From an uncultured Collinsella sp. (GTDB lineage: Bacteria; Actinomycetota; Coriobacteriia; Coriobacteriales; Coriobacteriaceae): a DNA stretch of 10,890 nucleotides. Made by a program: the position numbers and the translations under genes. Below are positions 1 to 6,406 of the stretch, piece by piece (within the stretch, counting starts at the first letter, position 1; every line of letters starts with the position of its first letter). Below the pieces are notes generated by a model. It saw only the letters and a list, made by a program, of their open reading frames with translations, did no database searches and was not told the DNA's origin. Location: assembly GCA_900552155.1 (NCBI GenBank), contig URYU01000054.1, positions 1 to 10,890 of the forward strand, in the 5' to 3' direction.

Positions 1-48
1 GCGCCTTTAGACGCGAGCCCGGGGCCCGTGGGTTATACCCTAAGAGCA

Positions 49-71
49 AACCACCCTTTTTAAGGGTGGTT
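49..71 (+). terminator. Probable intrinsic terminator of an upstream gene
   Basis: A 10-bp perfect stem (AACCACCCTT pairing with AAGGGTGGTT) closes a 3-base loop TTT. The tract after it, TTCTGATTCTG, is only moderately T-rich, so strength is uncertain. The hairpin could serve either strand. Nothing coding could be supported in positions 1-48, which may hold the end of a gene lying left of the window. Confidence 0.55.
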
Positions 72-120
72 CTGATTCTGCCGATAGGCCATAAAAATGC
101 ACGCATTTGCGGAGAGCCTG

Positions 121-149
121 TTGACGATAGTCAAAACTCGGACTAATCT
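121..149 (+). promoter_or_regulatory. Sigma70-type promoter of the marR-ABC operon
   Basis: The -35 box is TTGACG (121-126) and the -10 box is TAATCT (144-149), separated by exactly 17 bases. Transcription would start near 156, giving a leader of about 40 bases before the MarR start codon at 197. This is the best-formed promoter in the window. It is overlapped by the repeated GTC-N8-GAC boxes, as expected for a repressible promoter. Confidence 0.65.
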
Positions 150-178
150 AGAGACACAAAATTGGTCAAAAATCGGAC
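130..178 (+). promoter_or_regulatory. Putative tandem MarR operator: two 14-base boxes
   Basis: Box 1 (130-143, GTCAAAACTCGGAC) and box 2 (165-178, GTCAAAAATCGGAC) match at 13 of 14 positions. Their starts are 35 bases apart. Each has inverted ends GTC...GAC around 8 bases, and the outer flanks are partly symmetric (AGTC...GACT in box 1, ATTG...CAAT around box 2). Box 1 fills most of the spacer and abuts the -10 element; box 2 lies just past the predicted transcription start. MarR proteins commonly bind palindromes in their own promoter. That this regulator binds here is inferred from position and symmetry only. Confidence 0.45.
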
Positions 179-196
179 AATCGAATGGTGGGATAG

Positions 197-697
197 ATGA
201 ATAGTGCGGTTACGTTGGTCGACTTCGACCGGTTGCTCAATGGACTCGACCATATCTATTTGGAGTTCTCGCGCGCCTGCGGCCTTTCGGACTGCGCTTA
301 CTGGATGCTCGTCGATACCAGCACGGCGGGCGGCAGCATTGCCGTAAGCCGTCTGACAAGCGAATGGTTCTACAGCAAGCAGACCATCAACTCGGCAATT
401 AAAACCTTGACGGCGCGGGGCTTCGCAACGTTGGAGTTTGCCGAAGGCAGTCGTAAGAACAAGGTTGTGAGCCTGACCGAAGAGGGCAGGCGATTTGCCG
501 AGCGTTATGCGCTGCCGGCACTCAAGGCCGAGCAGCGAGCCTTTGGCGCGCTTGAGCCATGTGAGCAGCGCGAGATTATGCGCTTGATCGGCAAATTCTC
601 TCAGGTGCTCGGCGATGAGTGCGATACCTTTAAGCAGCATATCGCTGCCGAGAACCAAGCCGAGAATCAAGGTGAGGGGGAGTCGTGCGACTGTTAA
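197..697 (+). CDS. MarR-family transcriptional regulator
   Basis: This 166-residue protein has the length and layout of MarR-family winged-helix repressors, which bind DNA as dimers and release it on ligand binding. The helix-turn-helix lies around residues 50-75 (SRLTSEWF...KQTINSAIKTLTARGF). It is followed by the wing (FAEGSRKNKVVSLTEEG, residues 81-97) and a C-terminal dimerisation helix. The tail is rich in Glu/Asn/Gly and ends Cys-Asp-Cys. The ATG at 197 has only a weak ribosome-binding site (GGTGGGA, 187-193) but fits the promoter and is the only sensible start. Its end overlaps the next gene by 13 bases, so it is translationally coupled to the ABC exporter genes. The probable role is autoregulation and control of that exporter. 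The ligand is unknown. Confidence 0.85.
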   Translation: MNSAVTLVDFDRLLNGLDHIYLEFSRACGLSDCAYWMLVDTSTAGGSIAVSRLTSEWFYSKQTINSAIKTLTARGFATLEFAEGSRKNKVVSLTEEGRRFAERYALPALKAEQRAFGALEPCEQREIMRLIGKFSQVLGDECDTFKQHIAAENQAENQGEGESCDC

Positions 698-2421
698 TGA
701 GGTTTCTAAAGCCATATCGAGGGCTTGTCGCAGTGACGCTGCTGGTGCTGCTGGTGGATAACGTCGGTACGCTGTTGGTTCCCACGATGCTGGCGAACAT
801 GGTCAACACCGGTATTACCACGGGCGATGTCGACTACATTTTACGCAACGGCCTATACATGTTTATCGCGACCAGCATGGCTAGCGGCGGCACGGCGCTG
901 GGCTGCTATCTTTCGGCGCGCCTGGCCGCCAACGTGGCTTGCGATATCCGCAATGCCGTGTACGACAAATCGCTCGAGCTCGCGGCCAGCGATTTTGAGC
1001 GCTTTGGCACCGGATCGATGATCACGCGCTCGCTCAACGACATCAACGTGATTCAGCAGGCGATTCTGCAGACGATTCAGCTGGTGCTGCCCGTGCCGTT
1101 TTTGGCTGTGGCGGGCATCATCTTCGCCTGGTTTATCGATCCTGCCATGGGCACGCTTCTGGGGGTAGTCGTTGCGATTGTGCTGGTGGCGGCGGTCTTT
1201 ACGGTTGCCAACGCGGCTCCGATCTTTATGCGCTTGCAGAGCTTTATCGACCGCATGAACGTGGTGCTGCGCGAAAACATCGTGGGCGTGCGCGTCATCC
1301 GTGCGTTTAACAAGGAGCGTCACGAGGAGCGGCGCCTGGACGAGGTGTTTAGCGACTACGCCGCCAACGCCATCAAGGTCAACCACCTGTTTGTGGGCCT
1401 CGACAGCTCCAGCTTCTTTTTGATGAACATCGCCGAGGTGGCGGTGCTGTGGGTGGGCGGCAACCGCGTAGGCGCCCACGCCATGCAGATTGCGAGTATC
1501 TCGGCGGTGCTGGAGTATGCAATTCTGATCCTGTTCTTTGTGATGATGGCCCAGATGGTGGTGCTGACGCTTCCGCGTGCTGCCGCGTGCCTGAACCGTG
1601 CGCAGCAGGTGTTGGAGATTGAGCCGAGCATCGTCGATGGCGAGCGCACGCTGGATGACGGGGCGCGCGAGCCCCAAGACGAAGCCGATGCGGTGGCCGT
1701 GTTCGACCACATGTCGTTTCGCTTTGACGATGCCGACGAGGACACCCTGTGCGACCTGAGCTTTGCCTGCCATCGCGGTCAGACGACTGCGATCGTTGGC
1801 TCGACAGGCTCGGGCAAATCGACGGTGGCAAAGCTTCTGCTGCGCTTCCACGATGCCACCAAGGGCTCCATTCGCCTGAATGGTGTGGACCTGCGCGAGC
1901 TTACGCAAGACGAAATCCGCGGGCGCATTGCCTATGTGCCGCAGAAGGCGTGGCTGTTCTCGGGCACGGTGGCGAGCAACCTTCGCTTTGGTAACGAAGG
2001 CGCGACCGAGGGCGACATGCTTCATGCGCTTGAGGTTGCCCAGAGCACCTTTGTACTCGACCAACCGCAGGGGCTCGATACCCCGGTTGCCCAGGGCGGT
2101 ACGAACTTTTCGGGCGGCCAGCGCCAGCGTTTGGCAATCGCCCGTGCGCTCATGAAGCATGCCGATCTATATATCTTCGATGACAGTTTTTCGGCCCTGG
2201 ACTTTAAGACCGATGCCGCCCTGCGCCATGCGTTGCGGGACGAGACATGCGATGCCGCGGTGCTCATCATCGCCCAGCGCATCTCGACTATTTTGCATGC
2301 CGATCAGATCGTGGTGCTCAAAGACGGCAAGATCGTGGGCCTAGGCACGCACGACGAGCTTATGGAAACCTGCGAGGTGTACCGCGCTATCGCGGAATCG
2401 CAGATGAAGGGAGGTGAGTAG
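685..2421 (+). CDS. ABC exporter half-transporter, degenerate-site subunit
   Basis: This 578-residue half-transporter has an N-terminal six-helix membrane domain (about residues 10-310) and a C-terminal ATPase domain (about 335-578). Visible motifs are Walker A GSTGSGKST (372-380), Q-loop Gln420, signature FSGGQRQR (475-482) and Walker B YIFDD (496-500). The catalytic Glu after Walker B is Asp500, and the switch-loop His is Gln531 (IIAQRIST). The same combination, a non-catalytic site in one subunit, is known from heterodimeric exporters such as TM287/288, BmrCD and LmrCD. Start: GTG at 685 with GAGGGGG (674-680) just upstream; an ATG at 697 overlapping the marR stop is an alternative 12 bases in. 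The next gene encodes its partner. The substrate cannot be deduced; drug or lipid export is the family norm. Confidence 0.9.
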   Translation: MRLLMRFLKPYRGLVAVTLLVLLVDNVGTLLVPTMLANMVNTGITTGDVDYILRNGLYMFIATSMASGGTALGCYLSARLAANVACDIRNAVYDKSLELAASDFERFGTGSMITRSLNDINVIQQAILQTIQLVLPVPFLAVAGIIFAWFIDPAMGTLLGVVVAIVLVAAVFTVANAAPIFMRLQSFIDRMNVVLRENIVGVRVIRAFNKERHEERRLDEVFSDYAANAIKVNHLFVGLDSSSFFLMNIAEVAVLWVGGNRVGAHAMQIASISAVLEYAILILFFVMMAQMVVLTLPRAAACLNRAQQVLEIEPSIVDGERTLDDGAREPQDEADAVAVFDHMSFRFDDADEDTLCDLSFACHRGQTTAIVGSTGSGKSTVAKLLLRFHDATKGSIRLNGVDLRELTQDEIRGRIAYVPQKAWLFSGTVASNLRFGNEGATEGDMLHALEVAQSTFVLDQPQGLDTPVAQGGTNFSGGQRQRLAIARALMKHADLYIFDDSFSALDFKTDAALRHALRDETCDAAVLIIAQRISTILHADQIVVLKDGKIVGLGTHDELMETCEVYRAIAESQMKGGE

Positions 2422-2422
2422 C

Positions 2423-4429
2423 ATGACCGAGGAGCTCAAGAAGCAGGGCGGCGTTGATGACGCCGCTGCCGCGGGACTGGTCGAGGAAACGGCTGCCGCG
2501 TCGACCGAGCTGGATGACGCCGCCAAGGCTGCGGCCGAGCGCGAGGCTCGCCGCCAAGCGCTCTACGAGGAAAACGAACGTGCCGAGGACGAGCGCGCCC
2601 GCGCCGAGGCAGAGCGTATGCGCGACGTGGACGACGAAGACGAGGACGAGACGCCTCGGGATACCTGGGCGACGGTGCGCCGCCTGTGGAGTGAGGCTGC
2701 CGGCGACCATTGGCGCTTCTATATCGTGTTCGCGAGCATTGTGTTCTATGTCATCTTTAACACTGCCGCGCCGGCATATAGCGCCCGCGTGATCGATGAG
2801 CTGTGGGGCCACATTCAGGTAGCGTTTGTCAACAACGCCACCTTCAGCATCACCTGGGAGAACTGTGGCAGGACTATCTTCATCTACTTTTTGATTTGGA
2901 CGGCCGCCGCTTCGTTCTACGCGCTCCAGAGCTTTTTGATGTCGAGCGTGGCCGAACGCCTCAATCTACGCCTGCGCAACCGCATCGCGCAAAAGCTCAA
3001 CCGTCTGCCGCTCGCCTATTTTGACGCGCATCGTCCCGGCGAGGTCGTCAGCCGCGCGACCAACGACCTGGACAAGATGTCCGAGAGTATGCAGCGCGGA
3101 TTGTTGCAGCTGCTGGTATCGATCGGTACCGTGACGGGTGCCATCATCATGATGTTCGTGTTTAGCGTGCCGCTCACGCTGGTCTTTTTGTTCTTTATGG
3201 CGTTGTCGCTGCTGGTGACCAAAGTGGTCTCGCGTCGCACGCATGACGTGACCGGTGAGCGCCAGGAGTGGGTGTCCAAAATTACGAGCGCGGTCGAGGA
3301 AGGCTATTCGGGCCGTCTGGTGATCCGCGCGTTTAACCGCGAACGTCAGAGCTCCGCTGAGGTGCACGAGGCTTCGAAGGAACTGGCTCGTGTGAGCACC
3401 AAGGCCGACTTTATGATCAATGCTGTCGGCCCCGCGGTGCGCTTTATCGGCCGTTTGGCGCAGATCGTTATTGCGCTGGTGGGCTGCAGCATGCTGGTCG
3501 CCGGTCACATGACCGTCGGCGTGTTCCAGGCGTTCTTCCAGTTTATCTACGAGGCGTCCGAACCCATGACGCAGCTGTCGTTTACCTTCAACTCGCTGCA
3601 GAGCGCGCTGGCGAGTGCGGAGCGCGTGATCGACCTGCTCGATGAGCCCGAGATGGAGGCCGATCCGCTGCCGGACGAGGCCGCCAAGCTGCCGGGTCGC
3701 GTGGAGGGCCGCGTCTCCTTTGAGCACGTGCGCTTTGGTTATTCGCCCGACAAGCCGCTTATGCGCGACGTGTCGTTTACCGCCGAGCCGGGCCAGAAGA
3801 TTGCCGTGGTGGGAACCACGGGCGCGGGCAAGACGACGCTCATCAACCTGCTCATGCGCTTTTACGAGATCGACGGCGGCCGCATTACGCTCGACGGTGT
3901 GGATACGCGCCTCATGAATCGCGGCGAGCTACGTCAGCAGTTTGGCATGGTGCTGCAAGACGCCTGGCTGTTCGACGGCACGATTGCCGAGAACATCGCC
4001 TACGGCTGCCCCGAGGCAACGCGCGAGGAGATCGTGGCGGCCGCACGCGCCGCGCAGGTCGACTTCTTTGTGCGCACCATGCCGCAGGGCTACGACACGC
4101 GCGTGGCCAACGATGCCGAAAGCATCAGCCAGGGCCAGCGTCAGCTGCTGACCATCGCACGCGTGCTGCTCAACAACCCGGCGATTCTCATCCTGGACGA
4201 GGCGACCTCAAGCGTGGACACGCGTACCGAGCTTGCCATCGGCCGTGCCATGGATGCGCTTATGCGCGGGCGCACGAGCTTTGTGATCGCACACCGCCTG
4301 TCGACGATTGTGGATGCCGACCTGATCTTGGTCATGGATCACGGCAACATTATCGAGCAGGGCACGCATAAGGAGCTGCTGGCTGCCGAGGGTGCCTACG
4401 CCGACCTCTATCTGAGCCAGTTCGCATAA
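2423..4429 (+). CDS. ABC exporter half-transporter, catalytic subunit
   Basis: This is the partner of the preceding gene, in the same operon with one base between stop and start. The 668-residue protein begins with a charged cytoplasmic extension (about residues 1-90, rich in Ala, Glu, Asp, Arg, helical in character). A six-helix membrane domain (about 97-400) and an ATPase domain (about 425-668) follow. The ATPase has Walker A GTTGAGKTT (464-472), Gln512, Walker B ILILDE with catalytic Glu593, and switch His624 (VIAHRLST). Its signature is ISQGQ (568-572) rather than LSGGQ. The intact Walker/His set pairs with the partner's good signature, and the deviant signature faces the partner's degenerate site, as in heterodimeric exporters. 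Start ATG at 2423 is preferred over the in-frame GTG at 2414, because GGGAGGTG (2409-2416) is then well spaced. It ends at a TAA before a long hairpin. Confidence 0.9.
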   Translation: MTEELKKQGGVDDAAAAGLVEETAAASTELDDAAKAAAEREARRQALYEENERAEDERARAEAERMRDVDDEDEDETPRDTWATVRRLWSEAAGDHWRFYIVFASIVFYVIFNTAAPAYSARVIDELWGHIQVAFVNNATFSITWENCGRTIFIYFLIWTAAASFYALQSFLMSSVAERLNLRLRNRIAQKLNRLPLAYFDAHRPGEVVSRATNDLDKMSESMQRGLLQLLVSIGTVTGAIIMMFVFSVPLTLVFLFFMALSLLVTKVVSRRTHDVTGERQEWVSKITSAVEEGYSGRLVIRAFNRERQSSAEVHEASKELARVSTKADFMINAVGPAVRFIGRLAQIVIALVGCSMLVAGHMTVGVFQAFFQFIYEASEPMTQLSFTFNSLQSALASAERVIDLLDEPEMEADPLPDEAAKLPGRVEGRVSFEHVRFGYSPDKPLMRDVSFTAEPGQKIAVVGTTGAGKTTLINLLMRFYEIDGGRITLDGVDTRLMNRGELRQQFGMVLQDAWLFDGTIAENIAYGCPEATREEIVAAARAAQVDFFVRTMPQGYDTRVANDAESISQGQRQLLTIARVLLNNPAILILDEATSSVDTRTELAIGRAMDALMRGRTSFVIAHRLSTIVDADLILVMDHGNIIEQGTHKELLAAEGAYADLYLSQFA

Positions 4430-4456
4430 TGTGACAAAGGGACAGTCCCACATGTC
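4430..4456. repeat. Short interrupted palindrome after the ABC operon
   Basis: Just after the exporter stop codon lies an imperfect palindrome. Outer arms TGTGACA and TGTCGCA (one mismatch) surround GGGACAGTCCC, itself an 11-base odd palindrome. It resembles a small dispersed palindromic unit rather than a terminator, since no T tract follows. Only one copy is present in this window, so repeat-family membership is a guess. Confidence 0.35.
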
Positions 4457-4517
4457 GCATCAACACAAGAAGGCGCGCCGGGGATGAATTCCCTGGCGCG
4501 CCTTCTTGTGTTGATGC
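4457..4517. terminator. 28-bp hairpin between convergent genes, probable bidirectional terminator
   Basis: The arms 4457-4479 and 4495-4517 are perfect 23-base inverted repeats. Five more inner pairs (one G-T wobble) extend the stem to 28 bp around the loop TGAAT (4485-4489). The G+C-rich core GGCGCGCC is flanked on each strand by a loosely T-rich run (TTCTTGTGTT), so an inner hairpin plus that run could stop transcription in both directions. It sits exactly between the convergent ABC operon and the serine acetyltransferase gene. There is no clean T tract beyond the full stem. Confidence 0.55.
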
Positions 4518-4538
4518 GGGCTTGTGCCGTTCGCAGCC

Positions 4539-5243
4539 CTAGCGTTCGTCCGCGAGCTTGGCGACGAGGGCCTTGAGCTCGGCCACCTCTCGCTCGAGTT
4601 CCTTGACGCGGCGGGCATTCTCGGTGATGCCTTGACGGTTGAGCGCGGATTGCTCGGCGGCATCGTCGGGCATGTACTCGCGATGCTGCTTGGCATCGAA
4701 GCTCTCCTCGAACACGCGGCAGCCGTTGCGCTTGATGATGCGTCCCGGCACGCCAACAACGGTGCAGTTGTCGGGCACGTCCTTAACGACGACCGAGTTG
4801 CCGCCGATCTTGACGTTGTTGCCGATGCGGATGTTGCCGAGCACCTTGGCGCCCGTGCCCACGGTGACGTTATTACCGAGCGTTGGGTGGCGTTTGCCGG
4901 TCTCGTTGCCGGTACCGCCGAGCGTGACGCCCTGGTAGAGCACGCAGTTGTCGCCCACGACGGTGGTCTCGCCGATGACGACGCCCATGGCGTGGTCGAT
5001 AAAGAAGTGCTTGCCGATCTGTGCGGCGGGATGAATCTCGACGCCGGTGATATGACGGGTGATTTGCGAGAGCACGCGGGCGAGCGAGCGATGTCCATGC
5101 TCCCACAGCCAGTGCTCGGGCACGTGGTTCCACTTGGCGTGCAGGCCAGGATAGGAAAGGAAGATGACCAGACCGTTTTGCGCGGCGGGGTCCTGCGCCT
5201 GGACGGTCTTGATGTCCTCGCGGATGGTATTGATAAAGCTCAC
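4539..5243 (-). CDS. cysE: Serine O-acetyltransferase
   Basis: This enzyme transfers acetyl from acetyl-CoA to L-serine, giving O-acetylserine, the carbon skeleton for cysteine synthesis, in the cytoplasm. The 234-residue protein has a short helical N-terminal region (1-65) and then a left-handed beta-helix of hexapeptide repeats (about 67-170). Family residues are visible: acidic Glu69 (in [10 protein letters not shown]), Asp83-His84 (IDHAMG) and His119 (KRHP), 35 residues after His84 as in E. coli CysE. The short N-terminus is the compact type common in Gram-positives. An unusual C-terminal tail (about 171-234) ends in a Glu/Lys/Leu-rich stretch likely to form a coiled coil. Start: GTG at 5243, 7 bases from a full AAGGGAGG (5251-5258); a TTG nine codons further upstream is less likely. 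The gene is monocistronic; no cysteine synthase gene lies beside it. It stops with TAG. Confidence 0.9.
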   Translation of the reverse strand: MSFINTIREDIKTVQAQDPAAQNGLVIFLSYPGLHAKWNHVPEHWLWEHGHRSLARVLSQITRHITGVEIHPAAQIGKHFFIDHAMGVVIGETTVVGDNCVLYQGVTLGGTGNETGKRHPTLGNNVTVGTGAKVLGNIRIGNNVKIGGNSVVVKDVPDNCTVVGVPGRIIKRNGCRVFEESFDAKQHREYMPDDAAEQSALNRQGITENARRVKELEREVAELKALVAKLADER

Positions 5244-5283
5244 CGGCCGCCCTCCCTTAGCCCATGGCAATGCGATTCAATAA

Positions 5284-5289
5284 AGTATA
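5284..5289 (-). promoter_or_regulatory. Candidate -10 element for cysE
   Basis: TATACT on the minus strand, about 40 bases before the GTG start, predicts a leader of about 34 bases. The -35 region is weak (TTCCTA at 5306-5311, 16-base spacing). No riboswitch-like fold is apparent in so short a leader. Confidence 0.4.
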
Positions 5290-5413
5290 GCGATTCGCTA
5301 GGGATTAGGAAGGACAATCTTGGCAGCTTTGCACGACAGGTGTCAGTTATGCAAACTAGCTGGTAATGGAGTCATGCTTTTGTGGGGTTGCGCACGAGGG
5401 GGCGCCGCAACCG

Positions 5414-5419
5414 TATACT
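5414..5419 (+). promoter_or_regulatory. Candidate -10 element for the DedA-family gene
   Basis: TATACT on the plus strand, 46 bases before the ATG at 5466. No good -35 box is found at 16-18 bases upstream; the nearest TTGCGC (5388-5393) is 20 bases away. The rest of the spacer 5290-5413 shows no gene or clear fold. Confidence 0.35.
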
Positions 5420-5465
5420 GGTCAACTTGGACGTATCCGCGCCCACAACTGAGAGGTTTTACTTC

Positions 5466-6113
5466 ATGGGTTTCATTAATTTTATTGCCGAGCTGCTCAA
5501 GGATCCGCGTGCCGCGATCGCCAGCTGGATTGCTGCCGGCCCGCTTATGGCCTATGGCTGCGTGTTCCTGATTATCTTTATCGAGACGGGCGTGGTGTTC
5601 TTCCCGTTCCTCCCCGGCGATTCGCTGCTGTTTGCTTCGGGCTTCTTTGCCCACAACGGTGGCTTTAACATTGTGGCGCTTCTGGCCGTCGCATGGGCTG
5701 CTGCCATCCTGGGTGACCAGTGCAACTTTATGATCGGTCACTTCTTTGGCAAAAAGATTATCGCTTCGGGCAAGGTCAAGGCTATGACGCCCGAGCGCAT
5801 CAAAAAGTCCGAGGATTTCTTGGACAAGTGGGGTCACCTGGCCATCTTCCTGGGTCGCTTCTTCCCGTTTATCCGCACCTTTGTGCCCTTTATCGCCGGC
5901 ATGGGCGGCATGCACTGGCGCAACTTTGTCATCTTTAACGTGCTGGGTGGCATTACCTGGTCAACGCTCTTTACACTGCTGGGCTACTTCTTTGGCGGCA
6001 TCCCCTTTGTGCAGGAGCACTTTGAGCTGCTGATTATCGGCATCGTTGCCGTGTCGATCATCCCGACCGTGGTCGGTCTGGTTAAGGCTAAGCTGGGCAA
6101 AAAGAACGCGTAG
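5466..6113 (+). CDS. DedA-family (SNARE-associated/VTT domain) membrane protein
   Basis: This 215-residue polytopic inner-membrane protein belongs to the DedA family. Family members are implicated in membrane homeostasis, and several are reported as lipid (undecaprenyl phosphate or phospholipid) transporters. Visible family features are the re-entrant motif ETGVVFFPFLPGDSLL with Glu40 and Asp52, and GRFFPFIRTFVPFIAG with Arg131 and Arg137. These correspond, one position shifted, to the essential Glu39, Asp51, Arg130 and Arg136 of E. coli YqjA. Hydrophobic segments lie near 25-62, 67-92, 125-147, 152-178 and 187-207, and the C-terminus is Lys-rich. Start ATG at 5466 follows GAGAGG (5451-5456) at 9 bases; the frame stays open further upstream but without a better start. 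It has its own promoter and terminator. The exact substrate cannot be read from sequence. Confidence 0.9.
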   Translation: MGFINFIAELLKDPRAAIASWIAAGPLMAYGCVFLIIFIETGVVFFPFLPGDSLLFASGFFAHNGGFNIVALLAVAWAAAILGDQCNFMIGHFFGKKIIASGKVKAMTPERIKKSEDFLDKWGHLAIFLGRFFPFIRTFVPFIAGMGGMHWRNFVIFNVLGGITWSTLFTLLGYFFGGIPFVQEHFELLIIGIVAVSIIPTVVGLVKAKLGKKNA

Positions 6114-6141
6114 CTCGAGCCAGCGCGCAAACCGTGCAGTT

Positions 6142-6173
6142 GAGGCCCGTCGCCGTTTACGGTGGCGGGCCTC
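6142..6173 (+). terminator. Intrinsic terminator of the DedA-family gene
   Basis: A 14-bp stem (GAGGCCCGTCGCCG with CGGTGGCGGGCCTC, two G-T wobbles) closes the loop TTTA, 28 bases after the stop codon. The following CTTCAGCTTCGG is a poor T tract, so termination may be incomplete. Confidence 0.6.
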
Positions 6174-6221
6174 TTCAGCTTCGGTCAAATGAAATTACTT
6201 TAGTTAGTTAAAGAAAAACGT

Positions 6222-6249
6222 TTTATCCGACGCGCGTGCGGAGTACAAT
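6222..6249 (+). promoter_or_regulatory. Candidate promoter of ilvE
   Basis: The -10 box TACAAT (6244-6249) has a weak -35 TTTATC (6222-6227) 16 bases upstream, in an A+T-rich patch (6187-6227) that stands out from its surroundings. Transcription would start at about 6256-6257, leaving a leader of about 147 bases to the ilvE ATG. Confidence 0.45.
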
Positions 6250-6256
6250 CTCGTGC

Positions 6257-6406
6257 ATGCGAATCGACGTGCCATCGGTTTTGATGCTGTTCGCGTGTCC
6301 CGTCCGGCTCTACGCTCCGGGCGTGCGACGTTGCGACGCGGTCGGCCTCGGTCCTTGCGTGCGGGTTCGCGAGTATGCAACTGTGTATGTAAGGAGCGAC
6401 ATATGA
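6257..6406 (+). other. Possible leaderless upstream ORF, 49 codons, overlapping the ilvE start
   Basis: An ATG at 6257 coincides with the predicted transcription start (7-8 bases after the -10 box) and has no ribosome-binding site, as in leaderless actinobacterial mRNAs. The frame runs 49 codons without a stop. It ends at TGA 6404-6406, which overlaps the ilvE ATG as ATGA. Branched-chain residues make up 15 of 49 (nine Val, four Leu, two Ile), but Val is common in G+C-rich translations. No clear terminator/antiterminator pair was found in the leader, so attenuation is not supported. A chance ORF is quite possible. Confidence 0.22.

Noticed and set aside
95..108. Palindrome AAATGC-AC-GCATTT upstream of the marR promoter
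   Set aside because: The six-base arms are short enough to be chance. It lies 13 bases before the -35 box and shows no likeness to the GTC/GAC boxes.
853..2160. 435-codon open frame on the minus strand opposite the first ABC subunit
   Set aside because: It is the antisense shadow of a clear ABC exporter gene. The translation is His/Arg/Gln-rich with no domain, as expected from G+C-rich codon periodicity.
6375..6392. Five-codon mini-ORF (ATG 6375, TAA 6390-6392) just before the ilvE ribosome-binding site
   Set aside because: It is too short to judge and has no ribosome-binding site of its own; such ORFs arise easily by chance.
6253..6402. In-frame 50-residue N-terminal extension of IlvE from GTG 6253
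   Set aside because: It is Arg-rich and foreign to the aminotransferase family, and AAGGAG is placed ideally for ATG 6403.
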